Source: an uncultured Robinsoniella sp. (GTDB taxonomy: Bacteria; Bacillota; Clostridia; Lachnospirales; Lachnospiraceae). From it: DNA of 64,000 nt. The position numbers and the translations under genes are program-made. Every line of letters starts with the position of its first letter. Positions within the stretch are counted from its first letter, which is position 1. The notes under the pieces are model-generated. The model was not told the origin of the DNA. It did no database searches and worked only from the letters and a program-made list of their open reading frames with translations. Shown here one piece after another: positions 54,575 through 63,051 of the stretch. Where the stretch lies: contig UQGG01000032.1 of NCBI GenBank assembly GCA_900540475.1, positions 21,899 through 85,898 on the forward strand, read 5' to 3'.

Positions 54575-56077
54575 TTAAGCCATCAGCTTTCCAATTTCAC
54601 CGCTGACATCCTCATATCTTCGTTCCTCAGCATTCAGGTTATCAATTTCACCTGTAATCTTCTGGTCCTTAAATACCAGGATACGTCTGGCAAGGGTAAT
54701 CATCTCTGGCATATCGGAAGAAATCAGGATAATGGATTTCCCTTCATCCTTGGCAAGACTCCAGATTAAATCATGAATATATTTTTTCGCGCCTACATCA
54801 ACGCCAACCGTAGGCTCGTCGATAATGAGTACATCACAGTCTGCTGCCAGCCACTTTCCGATGCTCACCTTTTGCTGATTTCCGCCGGAGAGGCTTCCTA
54901 CCCTGGTTTCCGCAGTGGGCGTCTTGATTTTCATTTTGTCGATCATATAGCGGATCGTTTTCTCTTCTTCCTTTATGCTGATCTTCTTAAACTTATTGCG
55001 TATGCGGGACCATATTGTTATGGTTGTATTTGTGCCAACCGAAAAGTCCAGAATCAGTCCTTCCTCTTTCCTGTTTTCCGATACATACCCGATGCCATAC
55101 CGCTCCAGGCTGTCCTGGACAGAATTTATGGATGCCTTTTTCCCTTTTACGAAAACTTCACCCTGATCCATTTTATCTGCACCAATCAAAAGCCTCACTA
55201 ATTCTGTCCGTCCGGAGCCAACCAACCCATAAAATCCAAGGATTTCCCCACGCTTTAACTGGAATCCAACATGGTCAAACTGCCCGTAAGTGGTGATATT
55301 TTTCGCTTCCAGCACCACATCGTCTTTTACATCCAGAAATCCCAGGTGTTCATTTGATTCCTCCCGCCCAATCATCATTTTTACAATGTCCTGTCTGGTA
55401 ATTCCCACACAGCTTTTTGTCCCCACATATTTCCCGTCTCTCAGTACGGAAACTTTATCACAAAGTGCAATTACCTCTTCCAGTTTATGGGATACAAAGA
55501 TAACTGCCACATTCTGTTCCTTTAGACGCTTTACAATCTTAATCAGATTATTGCTCTCGTATGTGGTCAAAGAGGATGTAGGCTCATCCAGGAGTATGTA
55601 TTTTGCATTTGAGGACAACGCTTTCGCTATCTGAATTAACTGCTTCTGGGCTGCCGTCAGATGTTCAATTTTCTGGGTTGGGCTGATATCCAGCCCCACA
55701 ATACGCAGATACTTCTCCGCTGTCTCATTAATCCGCTTCCAGTCTACCATGCCCCTTTTTTTAAACTGGTCAATCCGGTCTAAAATAATGTTTTCAGCCA
55801 CCGTTGATTCTGGGATAACCTGAATCTCCTGGCTTACCATATTAATATCATGGGCAACAGCATCTCTGAAATTCTTAATATCTGTTTTTACTCCATCCAG
55901 ATACATCTCTCCCATATCCGGATGATAAATTCCCGTTATAATTTTCATGAGGGTTGATTTCCCAGCACCATTTTCACCCATTAAAGCATGTATTTCACCT
56001 TTGCTAAAGCTTAATGAAACATCATCCAGTGCCTTAACCCCCGGGAAAATTTTACTTATATTTTTTAATTCCAGCAT
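54575..56077 (-). CDS. Sugar ABC transporter ATPase with two ABC domains (RbsA type)
   Basis: 500 residues. First domain: GENGAGKST Walker A, LTAAQKQLIQIAKAL signature, YILLDEPTSSL Walker B. Second domain: degenerate P-loop YGLVGSGRTEL, LSGGNQQKVSIGKWL signature, VLIIDEPTVGVD. This is the CUT2 class, one dimeric ATPase polypeptide for monosaccharide import. The start at 56077 follows GTGGAGG. It is the last transporter gene in the order permease, binding protein, ATPase. Confidence 0.93.
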   Translation of the reverse strand: MLELKNISKIFPGVKALDDVSLSFSKGEIHALMGENGAGKSTLMKIITGIYHPDMGEMYLDGVKTDIKNFRDAVAHDINMVSQEIQVIPESTVAENIILDRIDQFKKRGMVDWKRINETAEKYLRIVGLDISPTQKIEHLTAAQKQLIQIAKALSSNAKYILLDEPTSSLTTYESNNLIKIVKRLKEQNVAVIFVSHKLEEVIALCDKVSVLRDGKYVGTKSCVGITRQDIVKMMIGREESNEHLGFLDVKDDVVLEAKNITTYGQFDHVGFQLKRGEILGFYGLVGSGRTELVRLLIGADKMDQGEVFVKGKKASINSVQDSLERYGIGYVSENRKEEGLILDFSVGTNTTITIWSRIRNKFKKISIKEEEKTIRYMIDKMKIKTPTAETRVGSLSGGNQQKVSIGKWLAADCDVLIIDEPTVGVDVGAKKYIHDLIWSLAKDEGKSIILISSDMPEMITLARRILVFKDQKITGEIDNLNAEERRYEDVSGEIGKLMA

Positions 56078-56099
56078 ACAAACCTCCACTAGATACCTG

Positions 56100-56139
56100 C
56101 CGGCGTAAATACTTCGTTAATAGATGATATTTTCGCCGG
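56100..56139 (-). terminator. CCGGCG/CGCCGG intercistronic hairpin
   Basis: Arms CCGGCGTAAATAC and GATATTTTCGCCGG in the 75-base gap between binding protein and ATPase genes. The CCGGCGTAAATAC end matches the TGCCTCCCGGCGTAAATACG terminus of the element at 62770, so it may be a deleted copy of that family. Confidence 0.55.
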
Positions 56140-56152
56140 TAAGCACATTATT

Positions 56153-57244
56153 CTATTTCGTCAGATATTCCGTTGTGAGTTTCCCTAAGATATCCTGGGT
56201 TACCTGATCCAGTTCTGCTTCATAGGTAGTCAGATTGTCTTTCGTTACGATAACATTACCCGCATTGATAAAATACTTGTCATCCTTTACCTGATATCCT
56301 TCTCCCATATATTTTAGAATCATACAGGAAATATAACCGTGTCCTGCGGTATTCTGGGCAATTGTTGCATCTACGATTCCATCTTCAATACCTTTCATTA
56401 CACCGGAGTCTGTATCAATCGCAACCGTAAAGATGTGTTTGTCATCTCCCTGTTTCTCATAATAGTCCGATAAAGTCTGTGTCATACCTACACTTGTCAC
56501 AAGTCCGGTACATACGATTCCATCTATTTTACCAACATTTGCAGAAAGTGCACTTTCAATTTTGCTGACCGCCTCTTCCTGGGTTTTAATTCCGGCTATT
56601 TCCTGAATGATTTTTACGTCCGGATATTTTGCTACAGCTTCTTCTACGCCTTCTTTACGCAGAGCCGTATTGGGATCTTCCAATACTTCCAGAACGTTTA
56701 AGATATTTCCTTTTTCACCCATCATCTTAATAACAGCTTCTGTAGCATCATACGCTGCCTGTTTTACATCGGTAGCCACTGCAAAGGAAGCAGTTGTAGG
56801 TTTGGCGGTATCCGTACCAAAGTTAATAACATTAACGCCCATCTTTTTTGTAATTTCTTCATACAGCCCGTTTGCTCCGGAAGCATCACAGGGATAGATG
56901 GAAAGTGCATTTACCCCCTGTGCGATCAATGCCTCTACCTTTTCATTTTCACTCGCCTGAGTCCAGTCTGGTCCGATCTGGATTACGACTTCCACACCCT
57001 CATCTTTCTGGAATTTTTCCACACCCTTTTTCACTTCATCGAAATAGGGATGGGGTGCCGGTGCATACCAGGCAATCTTAGTTGCTGAATCAGAACCAGC
57101 TTTTTCTTCTCCTGCTGCATCTGCGGCAGCCGCATCCGTCGTCTGACCTGATTTTGTTTCTTCCGCCGGTGCTTTTGGACTTCCACATGCACTTAATCCC
57201 GTTACTAATACTGCACATAATAAAGTTGCGATCATTTTTTTCAT
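56153..57244 (-). CDS. Monosaccharide-binding lipoprotein (RbsB type)
   Basis: 363 residues. A lipoprotein signal with LSACG (Cys near 18) precedes an Ala/Asp/Lys linker and a periplasmic-binding-protein-I fold (KIAWYAPAPHPYFDEVKKG, IQIGPDWTQASENEKVEALI, NTAGHGYISCMILKY). The start at 57244 is behind AAAGGAG; upstream in-frame sequence runs into a repeat. It captures a monosaccharide for the RbsC/RbsA partners. The mutarotase upstream suggests L-rhamnose, L-fucose or a methylated relative. Confidence 0.9.
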   Translation of the reverse strand: MKKMIATLLCAVLVTGLSACGSPKAPAEETKSGQTTDAAAADAAGEEKAGSDSATKIAWYAPAPHPYFDEVKKGVEKFQKDEGVEVVIQIGPDWTQASENEKVEALIAQGVNALSIYPCDASGANGLYEEITKKMGVNVINFGTDTAKPTTASFAVATDVKQAAYDATEAVIKMMGEKGNILNVLEVLEDPNTALRKEGVEEAVAKYPDVKIIQEIAGIKTQEEAVSKIESALSANVGKIDGIVCTGLVTSVGMTQTLSDYYEKQGDDKHIFTVAIDTDSGVMKGIEDGIVDATIAQNTAGHGYISCMILKYMGEGYQVKDDKYFINAGNVIVTKDNLTTYEAELDQVTQDILGKLTTEYLTK

Positions 57245-57321
57245 ATTATTGTTCTCCTTTTCATAGGAGCTTTCATAGCTCCTGCTTTTTATATGTAATA
57301 CAACCCGTACCGGCAGCCCGA

Positions 57322-57390
57322 GAGCATGTTTGAATAATGCTTTCTGGCAGCTATACATTCCAGTTTCTGAGAGATTTTCCAAACACGCTC
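57322..57390. repeat. GAGCGTG-family element, 69-bp internally deleted copy
   Basis: Begins GAGCATGTTTGAATAATGC and ends CCAAACACGCTC, with a TA on the right side that is part of the permease stop codon. It lies between the permease and binding-protein genes. Confidence 0.75.
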
Positions 57391-58400
57391 TAAGCGTGCT
57401 GCTTCTTTTTCAGCTCCTGCTTCAGCTTCCTGTTATTCATAATGGATTTAATACTATCCAGGGAAACCGCAAGCAAAAGAATCAATCCCAAATATGCCTG
57501 CTCGTAATAAATATTGGCATTTAACATAACTAAACCGTTCTTAACCATAACAATCAAAAAGCCTGCAAAAAATACTCCGATGGGATTAAATACACCGCCC
57601 TTTAGCGCCGTTCCGCCGATTACTGCCACCGCAAATGAAATAACCATCCAGTCCACACCGGTAGACGGCTGTGCGGACCCCGTTCTGGAGATCCATAAAA
57701 GCCCTGCGATTGCTGCAAATAATCCGGAACCCACATTCGCCAGAATAATCATTTTATTTGTATTGACGCCGGACATCCTTGCCGCCTCCACATTTCCTCC
57801 GGTAGATAAGATACGGCGCCCTGTCACCGTATATTTAAAGAAATATCCCAGTACTATTAATGCAATCGCTGCCATCCAGAGAAGAAACGGAATCCCAAGG
57901 AAACCTTCTCTTCCCAAAAATGTAAAGCTTTCCGGTATCTCATTGTAGGGATACCCCTGGGATATACCGTTGATTAACCCGGTAAAAATAAAGGAAGTAG
58001 CCAGGGTTACTACAAATGAATTTAACTTTAATGTTGTGATAATTATGCCATTGATACAGCCTGCTGCTACACCCACTGCCAGACCTGCAAGTACTGCTGC
58101 AGCTGGCGGAAGTCCCAATACCTGCATACTGTAACCGGCTGCCACAACCGTCATGCCTCCGATATATCCAAGAGATAAGTTCATGCCGCCTACAATTACC
58201 ACCAATGCCTGCCCAATTGCAATAAATATATAGATTGCAGCCGTTCTGCCCATGTTGAATAAATTATAGGCGGTAAAAAAGCTGTCCGAAAATGCTGTAA
58301 AAATAATTCCCAGAGCCAGTACTGCCGCAATTACCGTTACCTCACTTCTCGCAAACAATTTTTTCAGCTGGCTTTTATTGACTTTATTGCCCTTTTCCAT
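57390..58400 (-). CDS. Sugar ABC transporter permease (RbsC type)
   Basis: 336 residues with eight to ten membrane helices. The signature GINVEAARMSGVNTNK-like segment (TGGNVEAARMSGVNTNKMII) and VIGGTALKGGVFNPIGVFFAG are typical of CUT2 permeases. The C-terminus is strongly basic. It is followed by a repeat and the binding protein, an unusual but known gene order. The start is the ATG at 58400, 63 bases after the methyltransferase-like gene. Confidence 0.92.
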   Translation of the reverse strand: MEKGNKVNKSQLKKLFARSEVTVIAAVLALGIIFTAFSDSFFTAYNLFNMGRTAAIYIFIAIGQALVVIVGGMNLSLGYIGGMTVVAAGYSMQVLGLPPAAAVLAGLAVGVAAGCINGIIITTLKLNSFVVTLATSFIFTGLINGISQGYPYNEIPESFTFLGREGFLGIPFLLWMAAIALIVLGYFFKYTVTGRRILSTGGNVEAARMSGVNTNKMIILANVGSGLFAAIAGLLWISRTGSAQPSTGVDWMVISFAVAVIGGTALKGGVFNPIGVFFAGFLIVMVKNGLVMLNANIYYEQAYLGLILLLAVSLDSIKSIMNNRKLKQELKKKQHA

Positions 58401-58463
58401 TTCTTAATACTCCTTTCATGCCATTTCATGTTATCCATATCTATTACACACACTCTCTCTAAC

Positions 58464-59702
58464 CTATCTTGCGTCAGCCACTGCCCGATACATTGCCAGT
58501 AAATTCTCCGGCGGTACATCCGGCATAATATTGTGTTCCTGATTGAACACAAATCCTCCATCCTGATAGAAGATATCAATCATCCTTCTGGTGTAGTCAT
58601 ATACTTCCTCAGGAGTGGACCGGTTGAGTACAGAACGTGTATTGCAGCCGCCGCCCCAAAAGGTGATGTCCCTGCCAAATTCTCTTTTTAATACCTGTGG
58701 GTCCATCTGATAAGCAGTGGTCTGAACCGGATTAATCACATCGTATCCCGCATCGATGAGATCTCCCATTATGGGGTAAATGGAACCGCAAGAGTGTAAA
58801 AATGTTTTCATATTGCTGTGTTTGTGGACATATTCATTTAATTTCTTATGATGAGGCTTAAAAAGTGTCTGATATTTCTCCTGAGACATAAACATTCCGG
58901 TATCCATGCCCAGGTCATCTCCAAATCTGAGAATATCTACAATATCTCCCACCGACTCACATACCTTTTCCAGCGTAGCCAGGTGACGTTCCATCAGTTC
59001 CCCTACCAATATCTCTACATTTTCCGGGTCTGCATAAGTATCCATGAGAAAATTATCCATTCTTCTTAAGAAGGTGCCCCACTCAAAAAGGTTGCATCCA
59101 CAGGTGATCATAAGTGCACGGTCTGTGGTTTCCCTCATCTTGAGTGTGCGCTCCCGAAGCTGGCTGTAGAAATCCGGCTCTGTGGCATGATCCCAGGGGC
59201 TATGTACCAATGCACTCCACAACACTTTTCCCATTTGATGATCCAGATCACGATAGTCATCCGGGTAGTCCTCACAGTAAGGGAAATAGGTCTGGTCAAA
59301 AAATGTAGCTCCCACCGGCATTTTTGCAATGGCAGTTCCTTCACCGTCAATTACCAGATAATCCCCGTTTTCCTGTTTCTGTGGATGGAACCACTTGGGA
59401 TATTGGCCAACAGACCCATCTGCTAAAGTAATGTCATACCAGTCGCTGTCCTTTTCGTTAAATGCTCTTCCTATATCAATTACATCTACCCCGAACATAT
59501 CCATGATGTTTTCTTCCGGCTGCACGACCTGCTGCACTACATCAAAAATTCTTGTATGTCCTCCCGTCAGATTCAAATGCCTTTTTAATTTGTTGTAGGC
59601 AATTGCTGATATTCCCGAGCTTGGTGTTCCTCCTAAATCCAGAGGAACATAATCCGGCTGCTTATGTCCGATTGATGTTAATATCCGTTCTCTTGATGTC
59701 AT
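58464..59702 (-). CDS. URO-D-fold methyltransferase family protein in a sugar operon
   Basis: A 412-residue TIM-barrel protein of the uroporphyrinogen decarboxylase superfamily. The MtaA-like H-x-C site is present (TFLHSCGS), but the distal Cys is replaced in FNQEHNIMPDVPP, which belongs to a different subfamily. True HemE motifs are lacking. It sits between a mutarotase and the RbsC/RbsB/RbsA importer and has a LacI operator directly before its ribosome site, so it belongs to sugar catabolism. Demethylation of an O-methyl sugar or another corrinoid-linked step is possible; this is inference, and no corrinoid protein lies in this operon. Confidence 0.75.
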   Translation of the reverse strand: MTSRERILTSIGHKQPDYVPLDLGGTPSSGISAIAYNKLKRHLNLTGGHTRIFDVVQQVVQPEENIMDMFGVDVIDIGRAFNEKDSDWYDITLADGSVGQYPKWFHPQKQENGDYLVIDGEGTAIAKMPVGATFFDQTYFPYCEDYPDDYRDLDHQMGKVLWSALVHSPWDHATEPDFYSQLRERTLKMRETTDRALMITCGCNLFEWGTFLRRMDNFLMDTYADPENVEILVGELMERHLATLEKVCESVGDIVDILRFGDDLGMDTGMFMSQEKYQTLFKPHHKKLNEYVHKHSNMKTFLHSCGSIYPIMGDLIDAGYDVINPVQTTAYQMDPQVLKREFGRDITFWGGGCNTRSVLNRSTPEEVYDYTRRMIDIFYQDGGFVFNQEHNIMPDVPPENLLAMYRAVADAR

Positions 59703-59717
59703 ATTAATCTCCTTTTC

Positions 59718-59731
59718 TCTAAACGTTTAGA
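59718..59731. promoter_or_regulatory. LacI-type operator TCTAAACGTTTAGA (inner copy)
   Basis: A perfect 14-bp palindrome in the 31-base gap between mutarotase and methyltransferase-like genes. It is identical to the copy at 60291 and is the likely target of the adjacent LacI-family regulator. Confidence 0.75.
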
Positions 59732-59733
59732 TT

Positions 59734-60057
59734 TTAGTCTAAATGATAAACCTCATTCATTTCTGCCCACCATTCACCTTCTGCGGCTGATTCCACAGGC
59801 TCCTGGCACGGATCACACAACCCCCACCACTCCTGGGTTTTCGGATCATCTGCCATCTTCTTCATATCCGCTTCGTAGTCATTTCCCGTATATTCATAGT
59901 AGCTGAATAAGTAGCCATCCCGGTAATATATGGAATAATTACTGATATTGCACTCTTTGATCTTTGCATTGATCTCCGGCCACGGCTGTGCATGCAAAGC
60001 TTTATAGGTTTCTAAATGTTCTTTTTTTACCCTGATTACCTGCCCGTATCTTCTCAT
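59734..60057 (-). CDS. L-rhamnose/L-fucose-type mutarotase
   Basis: 107 residues, the RhaM/FucM-like alpha-beta barrel. It shows YGQVIRVKKEHLETYKALHA, WPEINAKIKECNISNYSIYY, YFSYYEY-like GYLFSYYEYTG and TQEWWGLCDPCQEP with the EWWAEM end. The family interconverts alpha and beta anomers of 6-deoxy-hexoses. It is the first gene of the leftward operon, which supports a deoxy-sugar such as L-rhamnose or L-fucose (or a methylated derivative) as the imported substrate, in line with the GH95-like enzyme. Confidence 0.88.
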   Translation of the reverse strand: MRRYGQVIRVKKEHLETYKALHAQPWPEINAKIKECNISNYSIYYRDGYLFSYYEYTGNDYEADMKKMADDPKTQEWWGLCDPCQEPVESAAEGEWWAEMNEVYHLD

Positions 60058-60242
60058 ACTTCTATTCCTCCATTTTCTTAATTTGTTTAAATGTAATCAG
60101 CCTGTTTGAAAAGCTTTTTTACTTTTTTACTCTGCTTTCAAACACCTTGCGCCAGAAGTCGCTAACACATCCGTCATACTGCACAATTTATACACTATTC
60201 TAAACCTGTTTTTCGTTTTTTTATTGCTCATCTGATATTTAC

Positions 60243-60270
60243 ATTATATATTCTTAATCATTTTTTACAA
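60243..60270 (-). promoter_or_regulatory. Promoter of the mutarotase-transporter operon
   Basis: On the minus strand TTGTAA and TATAAT with a 16-base spacer. The operator at 60291 lies 20 bases upstream of its -35. Confidence 0.6.
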
Positions 60271-60290
60271 TATGTTTTCTAAAATATAAA

Positions 60291-60304
60291 TCTAAACGTT
60301 TAGA
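60291..60304. promoter_or_regulatory. LacI-type operator TCTAAACGTTTAGA (outer copy)
   Basis: Identical to the palindrome at 59718. It lies between the divergent mutarotase and regulator genes and just before a TTGATA-17-TATTAA promoter (60317-60345) that may drive the regulator, which would allow autoregulation. Confidence 0.75.
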
Positions 60305-60408
60305 TCTATTGACTGTTTGATAAATTCATGATAACTTCTTATTAACCGGTACTGGCGGTGACCTTTTCCAGTACCAGATTCGCTTTAAAATAAGGGGGTA
60401 TGTCTTAC

Positions 60409-62709
60409 ATGGCAACTTTAAATGATGTTGCTAGAGATGCCGGCGTATCCATTGCAACAGTTTCCTGCTGCTTAAGTGGAAAACGCCAGGTGAAACCGGA
60501 AACAAAAATGAAAGTTATGGATTCCATAGAAAAGCTGAAGTATATACCCAACGCCTCAGCCAGAAACTTAAAATTATCTGCTACTAACCGGATTGGTGTG
60601 GTACTCACAGATATCGACAACCACTATCACGCAGAAATATTTAAAGGAATTTCATCCTATCTTCAGAATAAAGATTATACAATCAGTGTGGCATTTTCCA
60701 ATAACTCTCCGGATATCGAATGCGAGAAAATTGAAGATTTTGTAAGTCAGAACGTTTCCGGGCTTTTGATCGTAACCTGCCAGCCACAGAATACGGAATT
60801 TTTTCAAAACAGGATTAAGAATTTTAATATTCCCGCCGTCTTTATTGAACGAAGACCCCACAATGTCGATGTCAGTTTCGCCGGCTTTGACAACTACCGC
60901 ACCACCTGTTTCATTACCGAAAAACTATTATCCAAGGGTTATAGAAACATCGCTTTAATTACGGGTGCTTCCCATTTTTCTTCTGAAAAAGACTGCATTT
61001 GCGGATACCAGACGGCTTTTCAAAACTATGGGCTAAAATTTGATGACGCTCTGGTCTGCACTACAAATATGACAAAAGAAGATGCTTTTAAATCCACCAT
61101 GCACCGCCTGAGCGGCAAAGCAGTTGAAGCAGTCATTACCTCTTCGGAAAACATCGCTTACGGCGTCCTGGAAGCATTCCATATCCAGGGCCGCAATGTT
61201 CCCCGGGATATCCAGATGATCACCCTCGGGGAGGAAAGCTGGAACAGTTCTGCCAAACTGCCCGGAACTATCTATACGTGCAGAACAGCTTTTACCCTGG
61301 GCACGGAAGCTTCCCGGTTATTGGCAAAGAATATTGAGTCCCCTATGTTTTTTGAAGAAAAATTACTGAATTTTACTGACAGTATAACAGACTCTTCCCT
61401 AGACTTTCCAGCGCCTCCCTCCTCACCTCTGCCTTCTGCGGTCCCTTTAAAAAAGGCACCGGTATTACGTGCCCTTATGGTGGATCTGGACACTTCTCAT
61501 TCTACAAAACTCCTGACCAGTTCCTTTACCAGGCAGTCCGGCATCACGGTAGAATTTGATTTTGTCCCACAAAATAACTTGTTAAATAAAATTATAGAAG
61601 ATATTGACCGTTCCAGAAATTATTATGATATCTATATGTATGATGTGCCCTGGCTGGAGTATATGGTTCAAAACTCCCTGGTATCGGAAATCACAGATTT
61701 CATTGCAAATGGCAGCTTTAACCCCCTCTTACTGTTTGATGAAAACATGGACAACTGCTGCTATGAAAACCGCTACTATGGTATCCCCATCATTGGCGGA
61801 TCCCAGATCATGTTTTACCGCAAAGATCTCTTTGAAAAACGTGACCTGATAAAAGCATTTAAAAATAAATATAAGATATCCCTTCGTCCGCCCAAGACCT
61901 GGACAGAATTTAACGGAATTGCCAATTTTTTTACCCGATCCTGCAACCCTGATTCCCCCACTATTTATGGCACTTCCTTTGCCGGAAGCATGGATGAGGA
62001 ACTGGCTCCGGAAATCCTGATAAGGCTCTGGTCATTCGGCGGGAAATTATGGGATAAATACAACCGGGTATGCATGAACACTCCCGAAAATATAAAGGCA
62101 TTCCGCCACATATTAGAGACATTACACTATGTAGAGCAGTCCCCTTTTGAGACATCCATTCAAAAGACGGTTTCTGATTTTTATTCCGGGAAAACAGCAA
62201 TTCTTCTTACATACACGGAATACGCTGCAAAAATCAGCAACAGTATTCATGAAAATATCATAGGCCGGGTAGGCTATGAACCCATTCCCGGGAAAACTCC
62301 GGTGAGCATTGGCTGGAATTTCGGCCTGAATCCGTTTACTACAAAGTCAGAAGAAATATTTCGATATTTCAACTGGCTCTGCCAGCCCGATACCAGCAGC
62401 TACATGACGATTCTGGATGGACAGTCACCGGTCATAGCACCATACCACAGCCATGAATTAATGAAACTGTATCCCTGGATGGAATTAACCGAAAAAAGCT
62501 TTGCCTATTGCCGCAAAAGAAACGGCCCTTACCGAAGCAGGTCCCTGATAATCCCCCAGAACAAAATTGAATCGATTCTATGTGGTGTGCTAAGAAACAT
62601 TTTAGAGAAAGGCTATACCATAGAAGATGCCCTTATACAGGGGCAGACAAAACTGGAGGCCCTGTTCCGTTCTTATGGGTATCCGAAGCCTCTTCATTTT
62701 ATTAAATAA
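60409..62709 (+). CDS. LacI-family regulator fused to a solute-binding-protein domain
   Basis: 766 residues. Residues 1-60 are a LacI helix-turn-helix (ATLNDVARDAGVSIATVSCC), 60-335 a periplasmic-binding-like sensor (RIGVVLTDIDNHYH, SKGYRNIALITGAS). After a Pro/Ser linker (about 340-360), residues 365-766 match an extracellular solute-binding protein family 1 fold (YYDIYMYDVPWLEYM, YYGIPIIGGSQIMFYRKDLF, PKTWTEFNGIANFF). There is no signal peptide or membrane helix, so the second binding domain is cytosolic and likely a second ligand sensor. The start at 60409 has AAGGGGG at proper spacing; the ATG at 60400 lies too close to it. Confidence 0.88.
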   Translation: MATLNDVARDAGVSIATVSCCLSGKRQVKPETKMKVMDSIEKLKYIPNASARNLKLSATNRIGVVLTDIDNHYHAEIFKGISSYLQNKDYTISVAFSNNSPDIECEKIEDFVSQNVSGLLIVTCQPQNTEFFQNRIKNFNIPAVFIERRPHNVDVSFAGFDNYRTTCFITEKLLSKGYRNIALITGASHFSSEKDCICGYQTAFQNYGLKFDDALVCTTNMTKEDAFKSTMHRLSGKAVEAVITSSENIAYGVLEAFHIQGRNVPRDIQMITLGEESWNSSAKLPGTIYTCRTAFTLGTEASRLLAKNIESPMFFEEKLLNFTDSITDSSLDFPAPPSSPLPSAVPLKKAPVLRALMVDLDTSHSTKLLTSSFTRQSGITVEFDFVPQNNLLNKIIEDIDRSRNYYDIYMYDVPWLEYMVQNSLVSEITDFIANGSFNPLLLFDENMDNCCYENRYYGIPIIGGSQIMFYRKDLFEKRDLIKAFKNKYKISLRPPKTWTEFNGIANFFTRSCNPDSPTIYGTSFAGSMDEELAPEILIRLWSFGGKLWDKYNRVCMNTPENIKAFRHILETLHYVEQSPFETSIQKTVSDFYSGKTAILLTYTEYAAKISNSIHENIIGRVGYEPIPGKTPVSIGWNFGLNPFTTKSEEIFRYFNWLCQPDTSSYMTILDGQSPVIAPYHSHELMKLYPWMELTEKSFAYCRKRNGPYRSRSLIIPQNKIESILCGVLRNILEKGYTIEDALIQGQTKLEALFRSYGYPKPLHFIK

Positions 62710-62755
62710 GGGTACATGGGGTTCTTTCAATGAGGTAGGTCTGTGGACAAAAAAC

Positions 62756-62767
62756 TAAAACACGCTC
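62756..62767. repeat. Right-end fragment of the GAGCGTG element family
   Basis: AAAACACGCTC directly before the TA that borders the next element. It looks like a truncated copy interrupted by, or adjoining, the second family. Confidence 0.4.
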
Positions 62768-62769
62768 TA

Positions 62770-62928
62770 GTGCCTCCCGGCGTAAATACGTCGATATATA
62801 GTACCTGATATCTGTGTCAGGTGTGCGTCTGTGAATCGACGGCGTAGCGGGCTACGGCTAGATTCACAGTCGTGCAGCTGGAGCAGATAGCGGGTGCTAT
62901 ATAGTGGCGTATTTGCGCCGGGAGGCAC
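62770..62928. repeat. GTGCCTCCCGG-family palindromic element, 159 bp
   Basis: Terminal inverted repeats GTGCCTCCCGGCGTAAATACG and CGTATTTGCGCCGGGAGGCAC with one mismatch, flanked by TA on both sides. The centre carries GCGTAGCGGGCTACG inside CTGTGAATC/GATTCACAG arms. That core also occurs in the GAGCGTG family. Confidence 0.8.
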
Positions 62929-62947
62929 TAGTTGCCCGGCATAAAAT

Positions 62948-63035
62948 ATCCCGACGGGAATTACATTTAACAAACCGCTATAAACAGCGTCTCCGCTCCT
63001 ATAGCCGGCTGCATAAATGCATTTCCCGCCGGGAT
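62948..63035 (-). terminator. Terminator region of mecA
   Basis: ATCCCGACGGGAA and TTCCCGCCGGGAT arms around an inner GCTATA/TATAGC stem, followed on the minus strand by ATTTTATG. It begins within 20 bases of the mecA stop. Confidence 0.6.
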
Positions 63036-63051
63036 TCCTTGATTTATCTAT

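Noticed and set aside
58464..59702. Haem-biosynthesis uroporphyrinogen decarboxylase (HemE)
   Set aside because: HemE N-terminal arginine motifs and haem-gene neighbours are absent; the protein sits in a sugar operon and has the H-x-C motif of the methyltransferase branch.
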